Shown here: positions 25,310 through 37,447 of the stretch, one piece after another | Layout of the letters: every line of letters starts with the position of its first letter | Position numbering within the stretch: the stretch's first letter is position 1 | From: Lineus longissimus | Lineage: Eukaryota; Nemertea; Pilidiophora; Heteronemertea; Lineidae | DNA length: 64,000 nucleotides | Direction of reading: 5' to 3' | Assembly (NCBI RefSeq): GCF_910592395.1 | Contig: NC_088325.1 | Span: 13,334,109-13,398,108, forward strand | Program-made: the position numbers and the translations under genes | The notes under the pieces: generated by a model | Told to the model about the DNA's origin: nothing | Seen by the model: only the letters and a program-made list of their open reading frames with translations | Database searches by the model: none

Positions 25310-25565
25310 TATCACCCCCCCCCCCCTCATGCCTGTCAGTTATTCAACATTATGGAAGTTAAAAGAATGAAACTACAGCCATCCACTTCCTCCCCCCCCC
25401 CCCAACTTGACAACGCTGCCAAAATCAAAATACTACATATATCCATTCTATTCCCCCATCTGCTCCTCCCACAAAGGTTCAACACTAGCTAGAAGAATAT
25501 CTCCACATGCCTGATTTGACTACTGCCCCCCCCCCCCCCAACTGAATACCCCCCCCCCCCCAACT
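25310..25565. repeat. Cluster of four poly-C tracts
   Basis: Four runs of ten or more C occur at about 25314-25326, 25393-25403, 25527-25539 and 25550-25561, separated by ordinary A/T/C-rich sequence. The minus strand is correspondingly G-rich and could form G-quadruplexes. Polymorphic length would be expected. Confidence 0.85.
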
Positions 25566-25779
25566 AACCCCACCTACTAAGCTATGTTATGTCACACCAT
25601 GCTCAGAGCATCACAAACCCTACCAAAAAGGTCTCATCGCTGAAGAATATATGGACTGTAAATCCTCGGTACTGCATCTAATCCTTATCCGTCACAAATA
25701 CTCCAATGAAACTGTTTATATCCAGGATATCACAAAAGGAAATTGACGTCACATTTGTCCTGCTCCGGTGAAATTCTGA

Positions 25780-27700
25780 TATATAGGCACCAATCTGATT
25801 GCATCAAGCACGAAAATTGCGTATTCAAAATCAGCCAACCAGGATAAGCGTAGGTGTTAATCTGACTACATACAGTCCATTAGTGATACACCCCAGCGAA
25901 TCATGAATACGGTGTACTCTTCACATGGTGCAGGAGGGCCTCTGGATACGCATCACTTCGTTTAATCAACGGCCCAAACAAGTGAAATTCACAACGAACC
26001 ATCCAGGTGTACCAGAATAGGTGTCGATCAGTAGACGTACAATCCGTTTGTGATTAATACTGATGCGTTCCTCCTGAGCTGCCCCAGTGAGTCGTTAATG
26101 ATGAATGCATCATACCAATAAGTGCACAGTCAGGTTACATATCGTTTTGTGAAAAGAGAAACCTGCTTTGGGCTATATAGCCATGTTGACATTCACTCAA
26201 TGCCGTTCTGATGAACTCCTAACAAAATGTCCTTCAGAGATTTAACCATCCAGATGAACCAGAATCCCTTACGAAAATGAATCCCAATTCACCATGGTGA
26301 AATGATGATTCACCATGATGAAATGATGATTTACCATGGTGAAATGATGATTTACCATGGTGAAATGATGATTCACCATGATGAAATGATGATTTACCTT
26401 GGTGATTTCATATTTACCATGGTGAAATCTGCATTCAACATGTAATACTTCACCATGGTGAAGTTAGCTTCACCATTTAAGAAGAAAAAAAACAAGTGAA
26501 AAAAATATTTGGACTTAGAAATATTCTCATCTTTTTCATAAGTTCAAAATTCTGAACAATTTTCAAAGTCAAAACATTTTTGGGACTGATCATGTTTCTT
26601 CATTCTGAGCAGAAAAGAAACAAGTGAAAAAAATATTTGGACTTAGAATTTTTTTCATCTTTTTCATAAGTTCAAAATTCTGAAAAATTTTCAAAGTCAA
26701 AACATTTTCGGGACTGATGATGTTTCTTCATTTTGAGCAGAAATAACACAAGTGAAAAAAAATATTTGGAAAAGAATATTTTTTCAGAGTTTGAACTTTT
26801 TTTCTTCAGAATTTGAACTCATATATATGATCACCATGGTGAAATATTTTACTGTCCCAATTTACCATGGTGAATTTAGATTTCACCATGGTGAATTAGA
26901 CATCAATTTACGTAAGGGATAGGATTCAATCAGATTGAGTGTAATCCATTAGTGATTAATGCCAATGCTTTCCTCATGAGTTGGTAGAGTGAGTCGTTAA
27001 TGATGAAAATCCCATATCATTAAAGAGCATAGGTTACCATCATTTTGTGAAAAGAGAAAAGAGCCCTGGTCAATGCTGTTATGTGATCTAGACTCTATCA
27101 ATGAATGAATAGCAACATCAGAATTCCAAATGAATCATGTTATCGCAAATTCACCAAGTCCGCTCAACCGACTGGTTTTATGGATAATGTTTTGAAGAGA
27201 AAAAGCAGCTTCGGTCAATGTTGTAATGTGATCAAGCTCTATTACCGGATGAAACTATTGGACATAACAGCGATCAATCCACGTTTAGCAGCTACAGAAT
27301 TCCCGATCAATCTTGTCCTTATAAAATTCACCAACTCCACTGCATCCACTGGTAACAGAGAAAGTGACAACCAGAAAGATGTGCCCAAGGTTGTGATGTG
27401 AGCACACCGTGTATCGACGGTTGAATCCACAATGATATTTGCTATTTGCTAAAGACCGATTCATGAACTCCGATGCCCACAAACAAATATCTTGTACCAT
27501 TCTCAAAATGTCAAATATCCAACAATCATCGGATCATCTCATTAAGAAAACAAGCTTTGTCAATGTTGCGATGTCAATATTAGAGGATAGATCTACAAGT
27601 TACGCTGGATATACATTTGATACACTGTTGTCACTGGATATACATGTATTCACTCCAGAATTCGTACATCCGAAGTACCGATCAATCAATTAAGGAATGA
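25780..27700. repeat. Old tandem array of ~245 bp-scale units, interrupted by an element
   Basis: Units starting near 25998 and 26246 align well across the inserted element: both read AACCATCCAG, then ACCAGAATAGG, then GTGATTAAT, then GAGTCGTTAATGATGAA, then TTTTGTGAAAAGAGAAA. Shorter diverged units follow to about 27600, marked by GGTCAATGTTGTAATGTGATC-like sequence. Homology is clear for the central units and weak at the edges. Confidence 0.6.
26266..26918 (+). mobile_element. 653 bp inverted-repeat element with palindrome arrays and 145 bp units
   Basis: The left end is CCCTTACGAAAATGAATCCC and the right end complements it as CCCTTACGTAAATTGATG, followed in both by AATTCACCATGGTGAAAT. Inside, several copies of the palindrome CACCATGGTG (or ACCATGGT) flank both sides of two 145 bp AT-rich units. 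Comparison with the neighbouring array unit indicates the pre-insertion site and a 2 bp AT duplication. No coding capacity is visible, so this is a non-autonomous element; class unassigned. Confidence 0.85.
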
Positions 27701-29550
27701 TGCCTAGCTGTTTCACTGATATTCAAAACAACAGTGTGACCAATGCCCACACTGAAAATGCTGTCCTAGGAACAGCCCCAACTGGTGAAATCTGCCAAAA
27801 AGGTTATCTTTGGTCAAAACTTTGAAATTAGGCCTTTTTAGGTGGGAAAAACGGAACATTCTTCAAAATCGGAAATGTCTCATCCCTTGAACACTTTGAA
27901 GAAAAGTCTTACACCCTCTGACTTTGGTTCCATAGTGACAACCTTACAGCCCTTCACAGGCAACACTGAACTGGCACAACAAGTGGGAAGACATGTGCCT
28001 ATGAAGTGAAATCAGCAATATAAGGGGCCTAAAAATTACTAAACAGAAATCCTTTTCACTTTTTCATTCGCAAGTCCATAAACCCCACCAAGAATGGACC
28101 TATAAAATCCAGGCACTGCAATTGATTCCTAGGCCTAGTTCAAATAAGGCCTAAGCTTACATTCCAATTAAAAACAGATTTTCTCAGAAATCAGATAGGT
28201 TATATGCAGAATGTAGAGAGACGTGACGAGTGTACCTTTCTGCACTTAACGACATCAATACTAATCATTTATACAACAACCATAAATTCCACTATTTAGA
28301 TAGGTTTTTGCAAAATCCTATGAAACTTCAGAAATCTTGACACAAACTTTGACAGGCTTATGCCCCTTGCTCCGAATTATCCACAAATCAAATAGTATCC
28401 CTATCAGACAACTATCAAATACTTCACAAGTTGAACCGGCTTAATTACATAATCCACTGAATTGAACTGGCTTTTAAAGCAGATTCAAGCATTCTGTTTA
28501 CCGTTCCATGCACCTTTCATGACTTATCCACATATCAAATAGTACCACTATCGAACATCCATACTACACCAGCTCCAGATACTTCTAGGAATGAATCGAG
28601 AAAAGTGTTATCCCAACTCACTGATCAACAGACTTCTCTTAAACTGGCCAAGCTGGCCGAAGATAAAAATAGAACACTTTACAGATAGCTCCCTTTAGCT
28701 GATCAAAATAGACCAACTTTGCCAGGCCACTTTAGCAAGATCGCTTAAATGTTAGCCGCTCCATCAGAATCGCTAACCTTAGCTGAACCTTCAGATGGAT
28801 GCATCCAATGAGACTACAGATGTGAGCGCTTAAAGGCCCAGTGCTGCCTTGACGCAGGTGGCAGGATTTGTGCCATGAATTGTGCTGAGTTCAAGTAGGC
28901 TACACCGGAGGAGTAGGCATTATTGCCACCAGATCACGTTACTTTATTGACCAGTTCAGATCAGTTTGCTACTGGTGGACTGTGAACACTTTCGCTTCTC
29001 TCGTCAGTCGTTACAGATGAACGCGAGCACTGGACATCCAGGGGCTGGGCGGCCATAGTACGCTATTGACGGATGGAGGGTTGTTGTAAATGGGGGATCA
29101 GGAGCGATGAAGAGAATGGAATGAATGATCAGTGCCGCTCGATTATTTCATGTAGCGAAAGACTAATATGGCTCGATTGGAAATCGTTGTATTGAAGCAT
29201 GGCGATGGAAAATTAAGTCAACAGTAGCCTGCGGAATCTGCTCAGGGCAAAGTCAACAGTTGAAGCAGATATCCTGATCAATTTATCACCCATTGAAGGC
29301 AATAATGAGGTTACAAATGTTTGATAAGGGGAGTTATGAAATGGTATGAAATGGTACTTCAGAGATGAGTGCGATTGTGTTCGATTGGCCAAAATGAATC
29401 CTGGGATAGATTCCGGTGACCAATCATAAGCCATATTGATGAGATTGCTTAGGTACATTGACTGGCGTCGTAGACGGATCGAGCAGTTTTTGGGTGAATG
29501 TCCCCAGTCGATGTTGCCATCATCAATCAATGTGTTAAGGATCGATTCCA
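27701..29550. other. No supported gene
   Basis: No repeat was recognised. A minus-strand frame of 112 codons (29213-29551, opened by GTG rather than ATG) contains a local ACCATTTCAT duplication and no known domain, so it is not called. Confidence 0.4.
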
Positions 29551-30038
29551 CAAGAGTAGTTAGCCGCTGTGTCTAAAGTACTCTTGCCTTTAGTGGGTAT
29601 TTTGGAATTCAAGTTTCCCAAAACTTGCTTACAAATCATAGAAACCGGTGAACTCACCATATCAAAATATCTTTTCTGTTTCTGTTACTGTTTTCGCTAA
29701 CAGAGGAGTAACGGCACTGGCTGCTGCTCGGGCCCTCCTCCCTCTATGATGCCTCTCAAAGTTCCTGCGTTTAGGACGCCTAGCTCACGTTGGTTAAATA
29801 ACCACTTGTCCCGTCCTCTTTCGTGTCTCCTCCGTCCGTCTCCATACGTCCATCCTCTCTCGACGAGTCGCTCTGTCGAACAGTAGGTAGTGGCTTCAGC
29901 TATCTCTTCCTCAATGAGGAGCGATTCCACGGTGGCGATGACGTCAAAAACAGCATGACTTTGAAAACATGTCCATGTTTATACAAATGCAGACAGCAGA
30001 GGAGAGTTCTCCTTTAAGAAAATACAGAAGAAACCCAC

Positions 30039-30167
30039 CTGAAATCCAATATCAGAAAACCAGGAGAAAATACATAACGTTTGCAAATTGAGTCCCGCAC
30101 TTCCGAGTGACATGATCATCTTGACACAAGAATAATTGGACTTGGAAAACAACAAAGCGACCGACAT
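30039..30167 (-). CDS. Weak candidate first exon, unknown hydrophobic N-terminus
   Basis: On the minus strand an ATG opens 43 codons (begins MSVALLFSKSNYSC, ends FSDIGFQ) that run to GATTTCAG/GTGGGTT, a reasonable donor in phase 0. The flanking 29.7-30.3 kb is slightly CpG-richer than average and has a TGACGTCA (CRE) at 29939-29946, downstream of the donor. Start context is poor and no family is recognised. It may be chance. Confidence 0.2.
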
Positions 30168-30889
30168 AAAATCTAAGGCGCTGAAGAAATATGGAGATGG
30201 ATGGCACGATATTTTTCACGTTATCATCGCAAGAATCTCGAAGACCGATTGCTGAATTATGCAGTTTGTTTTCGTGATTGATGGTCGAAGGTTTGCGATC
30301 TAATCCTGATTGGGTTTTAATTTAAGGTAGAAACTGTTAAAACAGAAATGATTTCTTGTTTGCAGATAACAGGGATGAGACAGCGCCCAGAGCAAAAAAA
30401 CTGAAAGATTTTTTCACCTGAAAATGTTGTCCTTTTAACTGCACTAACTTGCCAAAAATATGGCATTCTATGCCTCCAGATAGGTTATTTTTTGTCCGAT
30501 TTTGAAAATTCAAAATTCTCCAGAGAGCTGAAGCATAGATACTTTCTTTTCTGCTGTCAAAGTAAGGTCTTTTTAGAAGATGGAATACTGAAACCCTCCA
30601 AAATTATAAATGTCTCATTCCTGAGGTATCAACAAGTTTGCAAAAAATCAACTTTTTCTGATTTGTTATGAAATTTGCGTGTATTGGGGAAATTGGAACG
30701 TCAACAGTGAACATGCAATTTCCCAATGTGTCAGTGAAAGATGCCAGCCACAGAAGATAAAATCGCTGCATCTAAAGCAAACTAGTTACTTTCTCTGCCG
30801 ACAATAAATCATGCAAGGATAAAACAGACTTAGAGCTTAAAGAAGAGCTCAACTTTTCGGTCAATGAGCTAACTGAGACTGACCATCGC
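30168..30889. other. No supported feature
   Basis: Non-repetitive; a plus-strand acceptor-like TTGTTTGCAG at about 30365 is followed by only 18 open codons. Confidence 0.45.
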
Positions 30890-31640
30890 ATCTGATTGAA
30901 TTCACTGGACTGCTCCAGTATCAAGGACAGGCACATATAGAACCACAGAAAACCATCTGCGACACAACAGAGATGACTGAACTCTCATACTTTCGTTCAG
31001 TGAACTGATCAAATCTGACTGCAAGGATTCGGAAAGCACATGAATACAGTGGAATCATCTTTGGCGGACATCGCTCTACCCAGGACACCATCCTTGATAC
31101 AACCGAGATGACTGTACCCTCATACTTTCAGTCAGTGAGCTGATCAAGTCTGATTGTGAGGACTTGACTTATTCCTGGACATGAATACAGTGGAATCATC
31201 CTTGGCGGACATCGCTCTACCCAGGACACCATCCTTGATACAACCGAGATGATTGAACTCTCATACTTTCAGTCAGTGAGCTGATCGATTCTGATTGCAA
31301 GGACTTGACTTATTCCTGGACATGAATGCAGTGGAATCATCCTTGGTGGACAGCACTCTATCCAGGACACCATCTTTGATACAACCGAGATGACTGAACT
31401 CTCATACTTTCGTTCAGTGAACTGATCAAATTTGAGTGCAAGGATCCCGCAAGGACATGAATAAGTGGAATCATCTTTGGCGGACAGCGCTCTATCCAGG
31501 ACACCATCTTTAATACAACCTAGATGACTGAACTCTCATACTTTCGTTCAGTGAACTGATCAAATTTGAGTGCAAGGATCCCGCAAGGACATGAATAAGT
31601 GGAATCATCTTTGGCGGACAGCGCTCTATCCAGGACACCC
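30890..31640. repeat. 134-141 bp tandem array, about five units
   Basis: The motif GTGGAATCATC starts at 31049, 31190, 31331, 31465 and 31599, so early units are 141 bp and later ones 134 bp. Units share CAGGACACCAT, GATACAACC and GATGACTGAACTCTCATACT. The last two units are almost identical, the first more diverged. Confidence 0.92.
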
Positions 31641-31829
31641 ATCACTCTCTCCCTCTGTAATCTAATCTTTAATATAACTTAGCATGTTTACCACTTCCCT
31701 GAAAATCGCTAATATTTCATCAAGATACTTCTCAGATCAATAAAGCATGCAGAGACGAAAACCGCAACTTCTCCATCTAGAGAGAGTCAACAGAACTAAC
31801 ACGTTGAAACAAATGCATCCGCAGAACGA

Positions 31830-32325
31830 ATGCCAGGTCTGATCAGAGTGGAAATCTCTCATGCAGATTTTGACCATGCTGTTGACCTTTTGTAAAACTG
31901 AAATCATAATCCTGACAGGTCTGATCAGAGTGGAAATCTCTCGTGCAGATTTTGACCATGCTGTTGACCTTTTGTAAAACCGAAATCAAAATCCTGACAG
32001 GTCTGATCAGAGTGGAAATCTCTCGTGCAGATTTTGACCATGCTGTTGACCTTTTGTAAAACCGAAATCAAAATCCTGACAGGTCTGATAAGAGTGGAAA
32101 TCTCTCGTGCAGATTTTGACCATGCTGTTGACCTTTTGTGAAACTGAAATCAAAATCCTGACAGGTCTGATAAGAGTGGAAATCTCTCGTGCAGATTTTG
32201 ACCATGCTGTTGACCTTTTGTAAAACTGAAATCAAAATCCTGACAGGTCTGATCAGAGTGGAAATCTCTCGTGCAGATTTTGACCATGCTGTTGACCTTT
32301 TGTAAAACTGAAATCAAAATCCTAA
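31830..32325. repeat. 82 bp tandem array, six units
   Basis: Unit of 82 bp beginning GACAGGTCTGATCAGAGTGG and containing TGACCATGCTGTTGACCTTT. Units start at about 31914, 31996, 32078, 32160 and 32242, preceded by a slightly variant first unit from 31830. Sequence identity between units is very high, so the array is young or homogenised. It lies 190 bp from the preceding array but shares no sequence with it. Confidence 0.95.
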
Positions 32326-32640
32326 AAAAAATGTGTTAGTGAAGCATCATCTGACTTCTTTTCAACATTTAATAAACTCAAAGATCCACATGAAATGATA
32401 ACAAAAAACCAGAACAAAAAAATTATTTTATTAGTATCTAATTGGGTTGAATTTCATCCAGGGGACAAGCAGGAGGTTCATTCCCAATGCCAGGTGAATG
32501 ATTTACCTTGGTGGGAACACAACAGGGAGGGTACAGATAAAGGGGCAGCACAGATGCCCAAGATGCCCTCCCATTCCTGTACGACTTAACCAAACCATGC
32601 TGGAAATAAGAAGTTTACAGTTATTGGTATTTTTTTAGGA
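32326..32640. other. No supported feature
   Basis: AT-rich sequence between two repeat clusters; open frame at 32395-32589 has no recognisable content. Confidence 0.5.
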
Positions 32641-32645
32641 AGTGA

Positions 32646-32873
32646 CTATTTGGCAAGCCCGGCTTACCAAACAGCGACTTTTTCTTGTCCTGAATGGAGA
32701 GCCGAACTCATTAATATTAAAGTAAAGTCTCCAGCTCGCCAAACAGGGTAGATTTTTTACCTGTTTGGCAAGCCCGCTTGGCCGAACAGGGTGGTTTTTT
32801 AGTGCTGTTTGGCAAGCGGCTCTCAAAACAGGACAAAAAAAGATGCCTGTTCGGCAAGCGGCTTGCCAAATAG
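32646..32873. repeat. Cluster of four related imperfect palindromes
   Basis: Palindromes of about 27-29 bp sit at 32646-32674, 32761-32789, 32805-32831 and 32847-32873, each built on CTGTTTGGCAAGC and its complement GCTTGCCAAACAG, with runs of T or A between. A half-unit occurs at 32732-32745. The cores contain TTGGCA/TGCCAA half-sites like those of NFI binding sites. Confidence 0.85.
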
Positions 32874-32879
32874 ACCTGA

Positions 32880-34339
32880 CCTTTTTTTTAAACCAAAAAT
32901 TTAAATGGGTTAGGGTAACGTAAATCAGTTACAATACGCTTTGTCACCATATGTTACCTCAAGTGGTCTTCTCTCAAATATGAAGCTTTTCCTAGCTAAT
33001 TTGTCACACCACCCCCAGTGGAGTATCCCCTTTCCAGTCCTATTGCATGCCTATCATGAGACTTGTTTTCATGTGGAGTTTCTCTGGTAGAATTTGTAAT
33101 TGGGCCAGCATAATTGAAATATCGTTTTGTACTTGGAACTAATGGATATACATTTTGCTTGTAGCCCACCAATAGTGTTATAACTTTATACTCCATTTTG
33201 AGAAAAATGGCACTTTTTCTGCAAAACTTTTTGTTCATATATTTCATTTTCTGTGGGAAATCATCAAAAATCAGAGTGCCATTTTTTCATGAATGGAGTA
33301 CAGTGTGTTTATCATGTTTTTCACACAAATCCTTCCCATGATATCGATCTGGTCAATCAAGCAAAATTTCCTTTGTCATGTTATAAGGAACATTAACAAA
33401 GTTGTTATACACAAACTTGAATCACCCTAATTGCTACAAAAATGGTTTAAACTATAGTTACCCTTTTTAGTTTAATCCTAAAAGTCTTTGACCGAACACA
33501 CTTAGCCCTCTCCATGTAGAATGAATGAATGTAACTCTAACATTAGATACTGACTGAACTGTCGGTTTCCTTCTACATCATCCTGTACATTCTCCTCTTA
33601 TATCCTTAACCCTATATGATGCACAGCTGCAGGAGTATGTAGAAGGGTTGGTCAAGGAAGTGAAATGAAGCCCGACATTAAGCAAGTTCTTCTTAGTGGA
33701 ATTCAATCGAATTCTATCAAATGATGATCCCACTGAATCACCCAGCTCTGACAGATCAAATAATTTTTCCAGGTTTAAAATTTCAATCAAATCTGAAGTC
33801 TTGCAAACTTTTATCATATTGATTTTCAACAGCAGGAAAAAATATCATTTTTGACCTCATGGTGAGAATACCACATCAAAAAACATTTGAAACTTTTTTA
33901 AACTGTCAAAGTTTAATCCGGTTCAAAGATTTCAAAAACAGTAGCTCAAATATTCCTTTGGCCGAATATCATGAAATTCACGAAAAATCTTAGACACCAG
34001 GAAATTAAATGCTTTCAATACCAAATTTGTTGTATCAGACAATGGAAGAAGAGCTGACTTAATCATCACCAGAGTTAACAAAATATTCAGCTCGATATAC
34101 TATAAATGCAGGAACGCTCTTCCAGAAAATTGAGGCTCCGATCCAAAATTTTAATCCTCTGACAAACACAACGATATTGATATCCAAATATTTGGCACTG
34201 CACAATTTCGGATCACACCAGAATATAATGAGTGCTTCATACTCCCTCTGTGTAAAAATGTACTCAGTGGCTTCGGTGAGGAATTCTCTGTGTAGGCATT
34301 TGTAGGCAGATATGTTTGTAAACTATAGGGTGTTTGGAA
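32880..34339. other. No supported feature
   Basis: Non-repetitive AT-rich sequence. No exon or RNA gene recognised. Confidence 0.45.
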
Positions 34340-34479
34340 AATGAAATGGCCAGGGCCATTGTGCTCACCTCATGTGGAGGAAAGATAGATGAAGAGCATG
34401 GTATTGAGTCATGTGGTGTAGGTTTGATGTATGTCCTAGCAATTACAATTTCCCCAAAATGGCCAATTTACAGTACATT
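34340..34479 (+). mobile_element. 5' fragment of the 300 bp-unit element
   Basis: 140 bp closely matching 36371-36511, starting AATGAAATGGCCAGGGCCAT and ending CAATTTACAGTACATT. Similarity stops exactly where the internal 300 bp units begin in the longer copy, so this is a truncated or shorter family member in the same orientation. Confidence 0.85.
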
Positions 34480-34510
34480 GTATCTATGTGTCATCTTCCT
34501 GGAGAGAGAG

Positions 34511-34566
34511 ACCAGTGAGTGCCTAACCTTAGATACGTTGCGCCTACACCTACCACACTCACTGGT
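34511..34566. repeat. Short hairpin, 11 bp perfect stem
   Basis: ACCAGTGAGTG (34511-34521) pairs with CACTCACTGGT (34556-34566) across a 34 bp loop. It lies just downstream of the truncated element copy. Confidence 0.6.
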
Positions 34567-34604
34567 CCCCATCCTATCACTAAAGCCTACACTAACGACA
34601 AGGC

Positions 34605-34669
34605 CTGGGACTGATGATATTTCTTCATTCTGAACAGAAAAAATATAAGTGAAATAATATTTGGACTAA
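34605..34669 (+). repeat. Fragment of the 145 bp repeat
   Basis: GGGACTGATGATATTTCTTC followed by CATTCTGAACAGAAAAAATA and ATATTTGGACT matches part of one 145 bp unit. No termini are present. Confidence 0.75.
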
Positions 34670-34784
34670 ACAAAGATGAAACAAAGGAAGGCTTTCAAGA
34701 AATACCAAGTTGTTTGATTACGAGTTGAACTCACGACCTCCTGATTTTGAGCTGTGCTCTTAAACCACTATCCCACTGATCTCC
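34670..34784 (-). mobile_element. tRNA-derived SINE head
   Basis: The minus strand starts GGAGATCAGTGGGATAGTGG (A-box-like) and 40 bases later has GGAGGTCGTGAGTTCAACTC (B-box-like, one or two substitutions from GGTTCGANTCC). The spacing fits a tRNA-derived promoter. The tail abuts the 145 bp fragment and no target-site duplication was found, so it is probably truncated. A working tRNA gene is unlikely because the terminal stem does not form. Confidence 0.6.
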
Positions 34785-34799
34785 TATGTTAGAACGACA

Positions 34800-36370
34800 A
34801 CAGATACAATACGACAGTCAATCTTACCCTACAAGTATCCATAGTCTCTACTTTGTAACTTTGTATTATTCGCTGACACACAAATGGCTTTGACCAGCAT
34901 CTCTGCCAGCATCACTTGATATGGGTGTGGTGAGCATTTGATATCAATTAATGAAGCGAAATCTACTTGATGACAGTTGGTGTACATGATGTTTCAGAAT
35001 AAAGACCTAATGACGTGATGTGTCTGGTTACATTCATTCAATTATGTAGCAACTTTTACAAATATGCAGAAAACAATTACAAACTTTTACCTTTTTTTCC
35101 TCTGGTGGTCCGAAAAACAAATTTTTGGCAATGAACATCCCACCGCAGACGAACTTCACCATGACGACATTGGTTATCACAAAATGTCGGTATAATCCAC
35201 GAGTGTTAACTTCTCAAAACGAAATCACAAGCATCCCACGTGATTCATGGGACATCTAGCAACCTTCTATCAGCATTTTCAATGAAATTTCACAGAAATG
35301 AGAAAGAGAGGAATCTTTTTTTTTGAGATTTGTCAGGAGAAAACTGATACAGGTGTATTTCCAGCTAAGGGAGATAAATTTTTTTCTTCTGCTCACACAT
35401 TTTATTTGTCAACTCGATCAGCTACACATGTAAGTGTCAGTGATGATTTTCCTGAGTTTTTCAAAGTGTTCCTAAGCAATCCTCCACTGGGCACAATCCA
35501 GCTCCGGCTGCCCTCTTTTTGGACGGCAGTGTTTCTGTACAGATCGACTGAAGATCCTGTGATGATGAAGCTGATCTCTCCAGAATGTGTAAACAGTCAG
35601 GTCTGGGCCAGGATAGTCCCTAAATGATGCCAATTACTCGTCTGTCTGCAGCTGGGTCCCAAAAACAGATGCACATACACAAATAAAGTTATTATATTCT
35701 GCTTCAAAGCCTATCTGGCTGTAATCAGGATTGGTGTCCTGGGCCAGGGAAGGAGGAATCTAGAAATCCTGTGTCTGGTTGTGCAAAAGCACAAATTTCT
35801 CGTTATCCTAACTGTTATAATGTTACATATCCTCAAAGAGAACAAGAAGCCCTGATGAACTTCTGTTTTGCGGATGCGATCTGACGATAAAGCATCCCAG
35901 GACGGGAAACTGTCATCAACATCTGAATGCTTGGGCCAGCATTTTTGGCATTCTTTATTTGACCTAGAGACAAAATTGATGGGTATGATCGACCAATCTA
36001 ATGACTGTTTGAGTTCAAATCAATTATCCAGTCATTCTTGCTATAAACAATGAGTCAGATCAGGCATTCATCTAAAATTGGTTTGCGACATTATATTTTG
36101 CACCTACGCAAACAGTTCTGGATGGGATTAGACTAGATTATTACGATATGGTTGTAATTAAGGGATATGGTTGTAATTAAGGTATCGATAAAAACATTCT
36201 GAATAGAGTACACTCTACAACAGGCGGACCCAGACATTTCATCAAGCGGGCATCGGGATGAAATAGAGGTACTATCAAATACCCCTGTTCAATAAATTTT
36301 GGAGACCGAAGGGTTAAAGAAAGGTATTTTTATGATAAAAGATTATAGTATAGTAATGATAATATCACGC
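34800..36370. other. No supported gene
   Basis: The 109-codon plus-strand frame at 35298-35627 has no recognised domain or splice signal and is within chance expectation. A 19 bp direct duplication occurs at about 36144-36183. Confidence 0.4.
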
Positions 36371-37409
36371 AATGAAATGGCCAGGGCCATTGTGCTCACC
36401 TCATGTGGAGGAAAGATGGATAAAGAGCATGGTATTGTGTCATGTAGTGTTAGGTTTGATGTAGGTCCAAGCAATTACAATTTCCCCAAAATGGCCAATT
36501 TACAGTACATTCAACCTCTGTGACCTTGAAAAGTAGGTCAAATCAAAGAAGACCCGGGTGACACATTGAATGGTTGTTAGAATTAGATGTACCTATGATA
36601 TAAAATTGGTGCCAATCGGGCAAGTCATTACTAGGAATAATGGCATTTTGAAGAATTTAGGATTTGGCCCCTCCCTGGAGGCCAAACGGCAAATCAGATC
36701 GCACCAAATTTCGGTACCTAAGATCACCTGACCAAGGGGTACATGTGTACTTAATTTGTGATCAATAGTCATTGCAGTTAAGAAACGTGCCATAGTTACG
36801 GCCTGATGGCGAATTTACGCCATTTGACCTCTGTGACCTTGACAAGAAGGTCAAATTAAAAACCTGTGTGACATATACTGTATGGTGGTTAGATGTACCC
36901 ATGATATCAAATTGGTGGCAAACGGGCAAAAAGTTAAGGAATAATCACATTTTTAAGGTTTTTGGATTTTGCCCCCTGGTGGTCAAGTGGTGAATCATAT
37001 TGGACCAAACTTCGGTCCCTAAGATCACCTGACTAAGGGGTAAATGTGTACCAAATTTGGTATCAATAGTCATTGCAGTTTAGAAACGTGCCATCGTTAC
37101 ATCCCAACGGCCAATTTACACCATTTGACCTCTGTGACCTTGAAAAGGAGGTCAAATCAAAAACCCGGAGGATATATGATGCACCTTTGCTAGAAGTACC
37201 TACCATATTTTTTTCAAAATTTCCCGACTACTATTAAGGGAGATATTGCATATTTTCACTTTTAACGTTTGGCCCCCTGGTGGCCAAACCATGAAACGAA
37301 TCGGACCGAAACTTGGTCTCCAAGGTGTCATTACATAAGGGTACATGTGTACCAAGTTTCAACTCAATAGCTCTAACAGTTACGAAACGTGCCCTGCTAA
37401 CGGACGACG

Positions 37410-37447
<38 letters not shown>

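Noticed and set aside
29697-29930. 78-codon frame opened by GTG in a perfect Kozak-like GCCACCGTGG context
   Set aside because: Nuclear translation rarely starts at GTG and no other evidence supports this frame.
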